64,000 nucleotides of DNA from Flavobacterium sp. LC2016-23 (lineage in GTDB: Bacteria > Bacteroidota > Bacteroidia > Flavobacteriales > Flavobacteriaceae). This document shows, one piece after another, positions 47,452 to 56,269 of the stretch. A model generated the notes under the pieces. That model had not been told where the DNA came from and did not search any database. It worked only from the letters and a program-made list of their open reading frames with translations. The position numbers were made by a program, and so were the translations under genes. Position 1 is the first letter of the stretch. Every line of letters begins with the position of its first letter. Where the stretch lies: the NCBI RefSeq assembly GCF_009674775.1, contig NZ_WKKE01000009.1, positions 1 to 64,000 of the forward strand. The letters are read 5' to 3'.

Positions 47452-49398
47452 GTGAAGAAAAATATCACCTTTCTCTTTCTGGTTTTCTGCATAATCGCCA
47501 ACGCCAATGTAAGGATGCCCTTGTTGTTTTCTGACGGAATGGTGCTGCAGCGCAATAAACCAATTCCGGTTTGGGGCTGGGCCGATCCCGGTGAAAAAGT
47601 AGAAATTCATTTTAACAAACAGACCAAAACCGTTCAGGCTGACAAAAAAGGTAAGTGGATAGTTACTCTAAGCCCGGAAAAAGCGGGTGGACCTTTTGAA
47701 TTAAACATTACAGGAAAAAATAAAATCACCATCAAAAATGTTTTGGTTGGTGAAGTCTGGATCTGCAGCGGACAATCCAACATGGAATTTCAGGTGGTTA
47801 AAACAACGAATGCCCAAAAAGAAATAGAAGACTCCAATTATCCGATGATTCGTCATTTTGGAGTGGCGCAGGATTTAAGCGGTTCCCCAAAAAGCGATTT
47901 AAAAGCAGGAAAATGGGAAGTCAGCAGCAAAGAAACAGTAGGGAACTTTACGGCCGTCGGGTATTATTTTGCTAAAAAATTATACGCCGAATTAAAAATC
48001 CCGATCGGAATCATCAATACCTCCTGGGGCGGAACCAATATAGAAACCTGGACAAGCCGCGAAGCCTTTCAGCAAAGTGATGAATTCAAAGCGATTATTG
48101 CCGATGTTCCGGTTTTGAATATAGATTCAATTTCGAAATTGTATGCCGGAAAAATGAAGGAAAGAGTAGAAAGAATTCAGGGAACCGAAGTAACTGCCGC
48201 AAACGAAAATACATTCAGGGAACCAGCCTTTAATGATCAGTCCTGGGGAACATTAAACACACCGGATTTATGGGAAAATCAGCCATTGGGAGACTTAGAC
48301 GGTGTAGTCTGGATGCGTAAGGCTATTACACTTTCAGCAGAAGATATTAAAAACAAGGCCATTCTAAGCCTGGCCAAAATCGACGATGAAGACATCACCT
48401 ATGTAAACGGAATAGAAGTGGGAACCAATAAAGCCTGGGATGCCAGAAGAGTATACGAAATTCCGGCAAATGTTTTAAAAGAAGGAACCAATGTAATAGC
48501 CATAAGAATTGTGGACAACAGCGGTGGCGGCGGAATTTACGGAGAAAAAGAAGATTTAAAATTAACAGTCGGTTCCAGAATAATTCCGCTTGACGGAAAA
48601 TGGAAATTCAGGGTAATCGTCGTAAAGACGGCTTTGTCTCCAAACAGCTATCCATCCTTATTGTACAATGCGATGATAAATCCCCTTGTTCCATATGCAT
48701 TCGAAGGTGTTTTATGGTATCAGGGCGAAGCCAATGTAACGAGAGCAAGTCAGTACAAAAAAGCATTTCCGCTGATGATTACGGACTGGAGAACAAAATG
48801 GAATCAGGGTAATTTCCCCTTCTATTTCGTACAGCTGTCTACTTTCAACGAGTTTGGAGGCAACAGTCAGAAAGGAAGCCGTTGGGCCGAACTTCGCGAA
48901 GCACAAACCGAAACGTTAAAACTACCCAACACGGGAATGGCCGTAACAACCGATATCGGAAATGCAAAAGACATTCATCCAACCAACAAACAGGACGTTG
49001 GTTTGCGTTTGGCAGCGATTGCCATGAATAATGTGTATGGTAAAAAACAGGTTTTCAGCGGTCCGGTTTATCAATCTCACGAAATAAAAGGAAATCAAAT
49101 TATTTTAAATTTTAACCATATCGGCAGCGGATTAGCAACTCCTGATAATACTGAATTAAAAGGTTTCGAAATCGCAGGTGCCGACAAAATATTTCATCCG
49201 GCGAAAGCCATTATACAAAACAACAAAATAATCGTTTCCGCTCCTGAAGTTCCAAATCCAGTTGCCGTTCATTATGGCTGGGCAGACGACGATACCGAAA
49301 TCAATCTTTTCAATAAAGAAAAATTTCCGGCATCACCGTTCAGAACCGATAACTGGGAAATGATAACAGCAAACGAGAAATATAAAGTCAGTAAATAA
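47452..49398 (+). CDS. SGNH carbohydrate esterase (sialate O-acetylesterase-like, possibly CE20)
   Basis: The protein has 648 residues from a GTG start followed by a clear signal peptide. The SGNH hydrolase domain carries the nucleophile S109 in CSGQSNMEF, GTNIETW, WYQGEAN and D507-x-H509 in KDIHPTNK. Between the two halves of the catalytic fold (about 240-380) is an inserted jelly-roll-like domain (VNGIEVGTNKAWD, VIAIRIVDNSGGGG). That arrangement is known from the Xanthomonas xyloglucan acetylesterase of family CE20 and from sialate O-acetylesterase homologs. In this plant-glycan locus de-acetylation of xyloglucan is more likely than action on sialic acid; this is an inference. Confidence 0.85.
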   Translation: MKKNITFLFLVFCIIANANVRMPLLFSDGMVLQRNKPIPVWGWADPGEKVEIHFNKQTKTVQADKKGKWIVTLSPEKAGGPFELNITGKNKITIKNVLVGEVWICSGQSNMEFQVVKTTNAQKEIEDSNYPMIRHFGVAQDLSGSPKSDLKAGKWEVSSKETVGNFTAVGYYFAKKLYAELKIPIGIINTSWGGTNIETWTSREAFQQSDEFKAIIADVPVLNIDSISKLYAGKMKERVERIQGTEVTAANENTFREPAFNDQSWGTLNTPDLWENQPLGDLDGVVWMRKAITLSAEDIKNKAILSLAKIDDEDITYVNGIEVGTNKAWDARRVYEIPANVLKEGTNVIAIRIVDNSGGGGIYGEKEDLKLTVGSRIIPLDGKWKFRVIVVKTALSPNSYPSLLYNAMINPLVPYAFEGVLWYQGEANVTRASQYKKAFPLMITDWRTKWNQGNFPFYFVQLSTFNEFGGNSQKGSRWAELREAQTETLKLPNTGMAVTTDIGNAKDIHPTNKQDVGLRLAAIAMNNVYGKKQVFSGPVYQSHEIKGNQIILNFNHIGSGLATPDNTELKGFEIAGADKIFHPAKAIIQNNKIIVSAPEVPNPVAVHYGWADDDTEINLFNKEKFPASPFRTDNWEMITANEKYKVSK

Positions 49399-49411
49399 GA
49401 TATTTGGGCGT

Positions 49412-49476
49412 GACCGCATCCCGATAAGAGGGCAAACATACAGGGTGTACATGCGCCCTCTTATCGGGATGCGGTC
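49412..49476. repeat. REP-like GC-rich palindrome (22-bp perfect arms)
   Basis: Arms at 49412-49433 and 49455-49476 are perfectly complementary (GACCGCATCC... and ...GGATGCGGTC), 21-base loop. The GC-rich tail CGGGCTATCCGCACTACTTC and a later TCCTTCG/CGAAGGA hairpin near 49547-49561 extend the unit to about 49575. The composition contrasts with flanking DNA, and no ORF is present. Confidence 0.8.
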
Positions 49477-49666
49477 GGGCTATCCGCACTACTTCGGTAG
49501 TTAGCTCCTATCCCTCACGCGGACAAATAGGAAAATTTGTTTTTTGTCCTTCGACGAAGGAAACCCGGACAATAGCGAACAGACGAAGTAAATCACAATC
49601 GTAAATCGATAAATTGTAGCAATACCAGAAGCAAAAAAATATCAAAAAGCAAAAAAATACCCGCTT

Positions 49667-52075
49667 ATGAAGTTAACCATCATAAAAAAAACATTTTTCA
49701 TTTTACTGCTCACTTCTTTCTGTATCAAAGCAATAGCCCAGTCCAGTCATGTTTTGTGGTACAATCAGCCGGCTGAATTCTTCGAAGAAAGTCTGGTTTT
49801 AGGAAACGGAAAATTGGGGGCAACCGTTTTTGGAGGCGCCAATTCCGATAAAATCTATCTGAACGATGCCACACTTTGGTCCGGAGAGCCTGTAAACGCG
49901 AATATGAATCCTGAGGCCTATAAAAATATTCCGGCGATTCGCGAAGCATTAAAAAATGAAAACTACAAACTGGCCGAAGAATTAAATAAAAAAATTCAGG
50001 GTAAAAACTCCGAGTCGTTTGCGCCTTTGGGAACGTTGGAAATCAACAATTCCGAGAAAGGAAAAGCCGTCAATTATCACCGGGAACTGGATATTTCGAA
50101 TGCCATATCCAAAGTAAGTTACGAAATGGCCGGCATAAAATATACCCGTGAATATTTTGTCTCAGCTCCCGATCAGACTATGGTCATCAAATTGACAAGT
50201 GATCAGAAAGGAGCTTTAAATTTTGATATTAATTTAAAGAGTTTACTGAAATCAACTGTTGAGGTCAGAAATAATATACTGGTCATGACTGGTTTTGCAC
50301 CCATTCATGAAAATGAAGGATATACCGTTCTTCCAAAATATAAGGAAGTAAAAGAAAGAGGGACACGATTTACCACTTTAATCCAAATTAAAAAAACAGA
50401 CGGGAAAATTACAAATTCGAGAGAATCATTATCCCTGAAAGAAGCAACCGAAGCTATTATTTATGTTTCTGTGGCAACGAGTTTTAATGGTTTTGACAAA
50501 AATCCGGCCACCGAAGGGGTAGACGATATTGCGATTGCATTGCAAAACCTGAATAAAACCTTTACTAAACCATTCGATAAAGTAAAAGAAAATCATATTG
50601 CAGATTATCAGAAGTTTTATAACCGAGTAAATCTGGATTTAGGAAAAACAACAGCACCGGATCTTCCGACTGATGAACGTTTATTGCGCTACGCTGACGG
50701 AAAAGAAGATAAAAACTTAGAAATCCTGTATTTTCAGTACGGACGTTATCTCCTGATCAGCAGTTCACGGACAATGGGTGTTCCGGCCAATTTACAAGGC
50801 ATCTGGAATCCGTATCTTAATCCGCCCTGGAGCAGTAATTATACCATGAATATCAATCTGGAGGAAAATTACTGGCTGGCTGAAAACACCAACCTTTCAG
50901 AAATGCATTTGCCACTTTTAAGTTTTATAAAAAACCTGTCCGTAACCGGAAAAGTGACTGCAAAGACTTTTTATGGCGTGAACAAAGGCTGGGCAGCAGC
51001 TCATAATTCCGATATCTGGGCAATGTCAAATCCGGTTGGGCAATTCGGAAAAGAAGATCCAAGCTGGGCCTGCTGGCCATTATCAGGAGCCTGGTTGAGT
51101 ACACATATCTGGGAACATTATGTTTTTACCCAGGACAAAGAATACCTGAAAAAAGAAGGCTATCCGATTATGAAAGGTGCCTCGGAATTCTTTCTGGAAT
51201 GGATGATTACCGATAAAAACGGTAAATTAATCACATCGCCATCCACCTCTCCCGAGAATAAATACATCACGCCCGATGGTTTTATCGGGGCAACGATGTA
51301 TGGCGGAACAGCCGATCTGGCCATGATTCGTGAATGTTTTGATAAAACCATTAAAGCAGCAAAGGTTTTAAATACAGATTCCGATTTCAGGGCAAAACTA
51401 GAGGCGGCACTTTCGAAATTACATCCGTACCAGGTTGGTAAAAAAGGAAATCTCCAGGAATGGTATTTCGACTGGAATGACGAAGACCCAAAACACCGTC
51501 ATCAGTCGCAGTTGTTCGGACTTTTTCCGGGCAATCATATTACGCCTTTAAAAACTCCGGATCTGGCAAAAGCTGCCAAAGAAACACTCGAAATAAAAGG
51601 AGATGAAACAACAGGCTGGTCGAAAGGCTGGCGTATTAACCTTTGGGCAAGGCTTTGGGACGGCAATCGCGCCTACAAAATGTTCAGGGAATTGTTGCGA
51701 TACGTAGATCCGGACGGTAAAAAAACGAAAACACCGAGAAGAGGAGGAGGTACCTATCCCAATTTATTTGATGCACACCCGCCTTTTCAGATCGATGGGA
51801 ATTTTGGAGGTGCAGCTGCCGTGGCAGAAATGCTGGTGCAATCAGATGAAAATGAAATCAGATTATTGCCGGCCTTACCCGATGCCTGGGAGAGTGGCGC
51901 TGTAAAAGGCATCTGTGCCCGTGGCGGATTCGAAATTGAAATGGAATGGAGCAACAAAACCTTAAATAAACTGGTGGTGTTTTCTAAAAAAGGAGGAAAA
52001 ACCGTTTTAATCAACGGCGATAAGAAACGCGAAATCACTTTGGAAAAAGGACAGACTACAGAAATAAACTGGTAG
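49667..52075 (+). CDS. GH95 family glycosidase, probable alpha-L-fucosidase
   Basis: The protein has 802 residues; the signal peptide ends near AIAQ (residue 25). Family features: SLVLGNGKLGATVFGG with LNDATLWSGEP in the N-terminal beta domain, LQGIWNPYLNPPWSSNYT then N395-I-N397 (the conserved catalytic Asn pair), HRHQSQLFGLFPG in the (alpha/alpha)6 barrel, and HPPFQIDGNFGGAAAVAEML near the end. GH95 enzymes cleave alpha-1,2-fucose by inversion; some are alpha-L-galactosidases. On xyloglucan it would remove terminal fucose before GH2 removes galactose. It is the last gene of the locus. Confidence 0.92.
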   Translation: MKLTIIKKTFFILLLTSFCIKAIAQSSHVLWYNQPAEFFEESLVLGNGKLGATVFGGANSDKIYLNDATLWSGEPVNANMNPEAYKNIPAIREALKNENYKLAEELNKKIQGKNSESFAPLGTLEINNSEKGKAVNYHRELDISNAISKVSYEMAGIKYTREYFVSAPDQTMVIKLTSDQKGALNFDINLKSLLKSTVEVRNNILVMTGFAPIHENEGYTVLPKYKEVKERGTRFTTLIQIKKTDGKITNSRESLSLKEATEAIIYVSVATSFNGFDKNPATEGVDDIAIALQNLNKTFTKPFDKVKENHIADYQKFYNRVNLDLGKTTAPDLPTDERLLRYADGKEDKNLEILYFQYGRYLLISSSRTMGVPANLQGIWNPYLNPPWSSNYTMNINLEENYWLAENTNLSEMHLPLLSFIKNLSVTGKVTAKTFYGVNKGWAAAHNSDIWAMSNPVGQFGKEDPSWACWPLSGAWLSTHIWEHYVFTQDKEYLKKEGYPIMKGASEFFLEWMITDKNGKLITSPSTSPENKYITPDGFIGATMYGGTADLAMIRECFDKTIKAAKVLNTDSDFRAKLEAALSKLHPYQVGKKGNLQEWYFDWNDEDPKHRHQSQLFGLFPGNHITPLKTPDLAKAAKETLEIKGDETTGWSKGWRINLWARLWDGNRAYKMFRELLRYVDPDGKKTKTPRRGGGTYPNLFDAHPPFQIDGNFGGAAAVAEMLVQSDENEIRLLPALPDAWESGAVKGICARGGFEIEMEWSNKTLNKLVVFSKKGGKTVLINGDKKREITLEKGQTTEINW

Positions 52076-52103
52076 ATACTCTCTTTTGAAAAGGACTGTC
52101 AAC

Positions 52104-52154
52104 CTGAGCGAAGTCGAAGGCTTTATTATTAGGAAGGGCTTTGACTTCGCTCAG
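52104..52154. repeat. Second copy of the CTGAGCGRAGTCGAAG inverted repeat
   Basis: CTGAGCGAAGTCGAAG (52104-52119) pairs with 52139-52154 with one G-U mismatch. It differs by one base from the repeat at 15283-15356. Both copies are in gaps between convergent genes. Confidence 0.8.
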
Positions 52155-52161
52155 CCGGACA

Positions 52162-52207
52162 AAAAAATATACCCGACAGGTTTTTAAAACCTGTCGGGTA
52201 TATTTTT
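52162..52207. terminator. Strong bidirectional terminator
   Basis: A 16-bp perfect stem (ATACCCGACAGGTTTT at 52169-52184 region with its complement to 52201), an A-run before it and a T-run after it. It ends GH95 on + and the CvpA-like gene on -. Confidence 0.9.
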
Positions 52208-52215
52208 TAAGGATA

Positions 52216-52767
52216 TTATTCTTTCGCAGAAGCTTCAGTTTCTTTTTCTGTATCGTTTTTCTTTTGACTTTCTTTAAAAGCCTCGTACCATTTTTCAATA
52301 GAAGGATAAACGAAAGCCGCTACTTTCTTAATCGGATTGTAGAAAACAGATTTATCGAGTGTTTCCTTTTTGGCGAACGTATTGTTGAAGTTTATTTTTT
52401 CAAAAAGAGCAATTACGATACTCAGAATCAGGATGGTTCTCAGAACCCTGAAAAAACCGCCCCCCAATTTATTTAACCAGCCCAGCATCGCAAAATCAGC
52501 AATTCCGGTTAGGAATTTGGCCAGTAAATAGACCGCAATCACGACCAGGATAAAAGTCAGGATAAAAGCCGTAATCTGAATGTTAGTTGGATTCCAGCTG
52601 ACATGTTTTGCAATCAGGTCCTTCATAAAAGAAGAAAATTTTATCGCTAAATAAATGCCCAACAGCAAAGAAACAAAAGAAGCAATTTCGACAAAAAGTC
52701 CGTTTTTAATCCCTTTGTACAAGCTAAAAGCCAGAAGTGCTCCTAAAATAATATCTAAAAAACTCAT
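52216..52767 (-). CDS. CvpA family inner-membrane protein
   Basis: The protein has 183 residues from MSFLDIILG (an ATG 27 bases upstream is less likely, as family members start MSxLD). Four hydrophobic segments at about residues 2-20, 25-45, 62-82 and 98-118 include LGALLAFSLYKGIKNGLFVEIASFVSLLLG (split here by loops) and the WLNKLGGGFFRVLRT hallmark. The C-terminus is a charged cytoplasmic tail. CvpA (colicin V production) proteins affect envelope homeostasis; the precise role is not known. A TATATTTG -7 candidate lies on minus at 52792-52799. Confidence 0.87.
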   Translation of the reverse strand: MSFLDIILGALLAFSLYKGIKNGLFVEIASFVSLLLGIYLAIKFSSFMKDLIAKHVSWNPTNIQITAFILTFILVVIAVYLLAKFLTGIADFAMLGWLNKLGGGFFRVLRTILILSIVIALFEKINFNNTFAKKETLDKSVFYNPIKKVAAFVYPSIEKWYEAFKESQKKNDTEKETEASAKE

Positions 52768-53085
52768 ATTTCCCTTTGTTTTACTGTGGCGCAAATATAA
52801 AAGAATTATCCAGTTTTAAGGGACAAAGGTTCATAGGTTTGATTTTGTATGCCTTTTATTTAAAAGAATACATAAACCAAAAATAACCGGTGTTAATCCG
52901 TTAAACCCGCTAAATCGGTAGGTAATTTATTCAATACAATAGTACAAACAGTTAATTCTAGGTCTTTGCATTGAAGTTGCTATCTTTGCACTAAAAATTT
53001 TAGAGTTCAGATTGTTGATTTTAAATTTAAATAATCATTAAATCATTGCTCGGTCTAAAATCTAAAATCTAAAATCACAAATAAA
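52768..53085. other. Divergent intergenic region with two -7 boxes
   Basis: No gene is present. CAAATATA at 52792-52799 (TATATTTG on minus) would serve the CvpA-like gene. TATCTTTG at 52981-52988 would serve the gene at 53086. Neither has a well-spaced -33 TTG. Near 53051-53079 there are simple TCTAAAATC repeats. Confidence 0.45.
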
Positions 53086-53442
53086 ATGTCCAGAGATACA
53101 CAACTTAAAGAGCGATGGGAAAAGCTCGTCGATATACTTTCAAATCAATTTTCACAAGGCGAAGACCTTGATTTAGATGCCATCATTTACCTGATCGGAG
53201 TTCAGGAACTCGGAAAAGTGCATCGTGAATTCAAAAAAGATGAAAAACTTAATCTGATGCACATTGCCATTTGCCGGTTACTGGAGCCATATGGTTTTTA
53301 TGAATTCGAATATTTCGATGAAGACGGCTGGCCACATTACAGGGTAAAAGAAGAATTACCGCCGCTAAAAGCAGGTGAGCAGTCGGTTTTAATGAAAGAA
53401 GCCATTGTAAATTATTTTTTAGAAAGAGAAGTTATTGAATAG
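53086..53442 (+). CDS. Conserved small protein of unknown function upstream of pheS
   Basis: The protein has 118 residues, acidic and soluble, with no signal or membrane segment. It reads MSRDTQLKERWEKLVDILS, an acidic stretch (GEDLDLDAIIYLIGVQELG), FKKDEKLNLMHIAICRLLEPYG and a tail ending FLEREVIE. It is mostly helical in character. It was not assigned to a named family. A TATCTTTG promoter box lies about 100 bases upstream, and pheS follows after 116 bases with its own -7-like box (TAAATTTG, 53535-53542), so they may be separate units. Confidence 0.75.
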   Translation: MSRDTQLKERWEKLVDILSNQFSQGEDLDLDAIIYLIGVQELGKVHREFKKDEKLNLMHIAICRLLEPYGFYEFEYFDEDGWPHYRVKEELPPLKAGEQSVLMKEAIVNYFLEREVIE

Positions 53443-53558
53443 GTTTTAGACGAAGTCGCAGTATAAGTTTTGGAATTTGGGTAACAGTAAGCTGAAAACT
53501 GTTATTGCGACTAAAGAATTTCAACTAAAATCACTAAATTTGTTCCCTCAATTATAGA

Positions 53559-54584
53559 ATGGAAATGATAGATAAGATAAAAGAGTATATTGGCGAGGCA
53601 GAAGCTTTTTCAACAGAAAATCCTGCAGAGCTGGAAGCATTCCGTATTAAATTCTTAGGAAAAAAAGGGGTTTTGAATGACTTTTTTGCCGAATTCAAAA
53701 ATGTACCAAACGATCAGAAAAAAGAATTCGGACAAGTTATAAATGCATTAAAAACAACTGCTGAAGATAAAGTTAAAGTAATTGTTGAAGCATTAGAAAG
53801 TAAAGAAGAATCTAAAGGGGTTTTTGGTGATTTAACACGTGCGGCAGAACCGGTAATTATTGGTTCACGTCATCCTATTTCGATCGTTAAAAACCAGATT
53901 ATCGATATTTTTGCGAACATTGGATTCAACGTTTCCGAAGGACCGGAAATTGAAGATGACTGGCACAACTTTACCGCTTTGAACTTACCGGAATACCATC
54001 CGGCACGTGATATGCAGGATACATTTTTCATTCAGACCAATCCTGACGTGTTGTTGCGTACGCATACATCTTCTGTTCAGGTGCGTTATATGGAAAACCA
54101 CAAACCGCCAATCCGTACCATTTCTCCGGGACGTGTTTTTCGTAATGAAGCGATTTCGTCACGTTCACACTGTATTTTCCATCAGGTAGAAGGATTGTAT
54201 ATTGATAAAGACGTTTCGTTTGCAGATTTAAAGCAGACATTGCTTTATTTCACCAAAGAAATGTTCGGAAAATCAAAAATCCGCTTACGTCCGTCTTATT
54301 TTCCGTTTACAGAACCAAGTGCTGAAATTGATATTTACTGGGGTCTGAAAACCGAAACCGATTATCGTATCACAAAAGGAACAGGCTGGCTGGAAATTGG
54401 AGGTTGCGGAATGGTAGATCCTAACGTTCTTAAAAACTGTGACATCAATCCTGATGAATACAACGGTTTTGCTTTCGGAATGGGAGTGGAGCGTATCGCG
54501 ATGTTGTTGTATCAGATTGGTGATATCCGTATGTTTTACGAAAATGACGTTCGTTTCTTAGAGCAGTTTAAATCGAATATATAA
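53559..54584 (+). CDS. pheS: Phenylalanyl-tRNA synthetase alpha subunit
   Basis: Catalytic subunit of the alpha2-beta2 enzyme that charges tRNA-Phe. The 341-residue protein has an N-terminal coiled coil (about 1-85), motif 2 with [43 protein letters not shown], and motif 3 [19 protein letters not shown] near the end. It starts MEMIDKI; the Met at codon 3 (53565) is an equally good start. pheT is not adjacent, as is common in Bacteroidota. A terminator follows at 54663-54699. Confidence 0.97.
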   Translation: MEMIDKIKEYIGEAEAFSTENPAELEAFRIKFLGKKGVLNDFFAEFKNVPNDQKKEFGQVINALKTTAEDKVKVIVEALESKEESKGVFGDLTRAAEPVIIGSRHPISIVKNQIIDIFANIGFNVSEGPEIEDDWHNFTALNLPEYHPARDMQDTFFIQTNPDVLLRTHTSSVQVRYMENHKPPIRTISPGRVFRNEAISSRSHCIFHQVEGLYIDKDVSFADLKQTLLYFTKEMFGKSKIRLRPSYFPFTEPSAEIDIYWGLKTETDYRITKGTGWLEIGGCGMVDPNVLKNCDINPDEYNGFAFGMGVERIAMLLYQIGDIRMFYENDVRFLEQFKSNI

Positions 54585-54662
54585 TTTTAGATTGAAGATT
54601 TTAGATTTCAGATTATGCTGGCAGGATCTAAAATTGTTAATCCTTATTAATTACAATACAAT

Positions 54663-54699
54663 AAACCTTTGTTGAAGTTTAGACTTTGACAAAGGTTTT
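54663..54699 (+). terminator. Terminator downstream of pheS
   Basis: AAACCTTTGT..AAGT pairs with ACTT..ACAAAGGTTT (54663-54699) and ends in Ts. It lies 79 bases past pheS and just upstream of the next gene. Confidence 0.75.
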
Positions 54700-54715
54700 A
54701 AAGCTTTTAACAAAA

Positions 54716-55123
54716 ATGAAAAAAGACATAACAATCCCGGAAGTAGAAAACGTTTTTCTTGCTGCCGTTCAGGAGTGGAGCGACGATTTTATGGAGAAGG
54801 TATGGTACGCTTATCTTGTAAACGACAGCGACTTTAATTTAGACAGCGTCATGGTGGTTTCGAAAGCATTTGGTACAATAGACGGCGAAATGAAAAAAAC
54901 GTCTGTTTTACGCCACGCTTTTGTTGAAGTTCCTGCGGTTTCTGTAGTGAAAATCGAAATGATTGAAAAAAGCCTGTTGGTGCTAAACAACGAATTCATG
55001 GTAACGTTCTTTATCGGAAATACGTTATATGACAAGAAATTCATTTTCAAATCTAACTTAATCAACGAAAAAAATACGGAAGAAGTGCCGATTTTGTTTG
55101 TTGAGGGGGTGATGGTGAAGTAG
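54716..55123 (+). CDS. Conserved protein of unknown function downstream of pheS
   Basis: The protein has 135 residues from MKKDITIPEVE; an in-frame TTG-type start at 54686 overlaps the terminator hairpin and is rejected. It is soluble, with no signal peptide. Alternating beta-strand-like stretches (VWYAYLVNDSDFNLDSVMVV, EVPAVSVVKIEMI, EFMVTFFIGNTLYDKKFIF) suggest a small beta-rich fold. No catalytic motif was recognised. A strong terminator follows. No function is proposed. Confidence 0.7.
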   Translation: MKKDITIPEVENVFLAAVQEWSDDFMEKVWYAYLVNDSDFNLDSVMVVSKAFGTIDGEMKKTSVLRHAFVEVPAVSVVKIEMIEKSLLVLNNEFMVTFFIGNTLYDKKFIFKSNLINEKNTEEVPILFVEGVMVK

Positions 55124-55177
55124 AGAAAATAGAGTATAGAATAAAGAAAATAGACTTTAGAAAATATATAAAAGAAG

Positions 55178-55218
55178 AAAGAGTCAAGACGAAATTAATA
55201 AGTCCTGACTCTTTTTTT
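55178..55218. terminator. Terminator nested in a larger inverted repeat
   Basis: AAAGAGTCAAGAC (55178-55190) pairs with GTCCTGACTCTTT (55202-55214; one mismatch) and is followed by Ts. It is flanked by a perfect 16-bp inverted repeat, AGAGTATAGAATAAAG (55131-55146) with 55237-55252, so the whole 122-base region can fold. It lies between convergent genes. Confidence 0.82.
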
Positions 55219-55273
55219 ATGTTCAGAGATAAGAATCTTTATTCTATACTCTATGTTCTATATTCTTAAAAAT

Positions 55274-56269
55274 TTAATCCAATGACTCCGTCAACTTCTT
55301 AAAAACCGATTTAGCGTCTTTACCTTCATATAAAATACTGTAAACGGCGTCGATAATTGGCGTTTTGGCACCATAACCCTGATTTAGTTTATAGGCACTT
55401 TTCGTGGCGTAGTACCCTTCGGCAACCATGCTCATTTCCATCATCGCACTTTTTACCGTGTATCCTTTTCCGATCATATTTCCGAACATTCTGTTTCTTG
55501 AAAACACAGAATATCCCGTAACCAATAAATCACCTAAATAAGCAGAATCATTAATGTTACGTTTCATTTTATGAACTTTTCTGATGAATTTTTTCATTTC
55601 ACGAATTCCGTTACTCATCATAACCGACTGAAAATTATCTCCATAGCCTAAACCATGTGCAATTCCGGCAGCAATAGCGTAAATGTTTTTAAGCATGGCA
55701 GCATATTCGGTACCGATAATATCATCTGAAATTTTGGCTTTAATGTAGTTTCCGGAAAGAGATTTTGCAACAATACTGGCTTTGTCCGGATCGCCACAGG
55801 CAATGGTCAGATAAGAAAGTCTTTCCAATGCCACTTCTTCAGCGTGACAAGGACCTGTAATTACGCCAATGTTATAGTAAGGTATGTCGTATTGAATATG
55901 GAAATGTTCTCCAACAATTAAACTGGTTTCCGGGACAATACCTTTAATAGCAGAGAAAATAATTTTATCGGCTAAGGAAACGGTTAAGTTTTTAAGTTCT
56001 GCATCCAGGAAAGCAGAAGGAATAGCAAAAATTACGTAATCTGCATATTCAACGGCTTCATTTATATTATTGGTTAATTTAAGTTTTTTAGTGTCAAATT
56101 CCACCGAACTCAAATAATTTGGATTGTGTTTGTATTTTTCAATGTGCTCGATGGCAGCATCATTGCGCATGTACCACGCAATTTCGGAAAGATTTACACA
56201 AAGCATTTTTGCAATTGCCGTAGCCCAGCTTCCTCCTCCAATTACTGCAAATTTTAAATTTTCGCTCAT
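55274..56269 (-). CDS. gpsA: Glycerol-3-phosphate dehydrogenase (NAD(P)+)
   Basis: Reduces dihydroxyacetone phosphate to sn-glycerol 3-phosphate for phospholipid synthesis. The 331-residue protein has the Rossmann motif AVIGGGSWATAIAKML at the N-terminus, VIFAIPSAFL, FSAIKGI, the GPCHAEEVA substrate region, and catalytic AAMLKNIYAIAAGIAHGLGYGDN with the conserved lysine. C-terminal helices include GDLLVTGYSVFSRNRMFG. Length and motifs are typical. It is monocistronic. Confidence 0.95.
   Translation of the reverse strand: MSENLKFAVIGGGSWATAIAKMLCVNLSEIAWYMRNDAAIEHIEKYKHNPNYLSSVEFDTKKLKLTNNINEAVEYADYVIFAIPSAFLDAELKNLTVSLADKIIFSAIKGIVPETSLIVGEHFHIQYDIPYYNIGVITGPCHAEEVALERLSYLTIACGDPDKASIVAKSLSGNYIKAKISDDIIGTEYAAMLKNIYAIAAGIAHGLGYGDNFQSVMMSNGIREMKKFIRKVHKMKRNINDSAYLGDLLVTGYSVFSRNRMFGNMIGKGYTVKSAMMEMSMVAEGYYATKSAYKLNQGYGAKTPIIDAVYSILYEGKDAKSVFKKLTESLD

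Noticed and set aside
52141-52476. 111-codon + ORF over the GH95/CvpA junction
   Set aside because: It passes through the strong terminator and then reads antisense to the CvpA-like gene.
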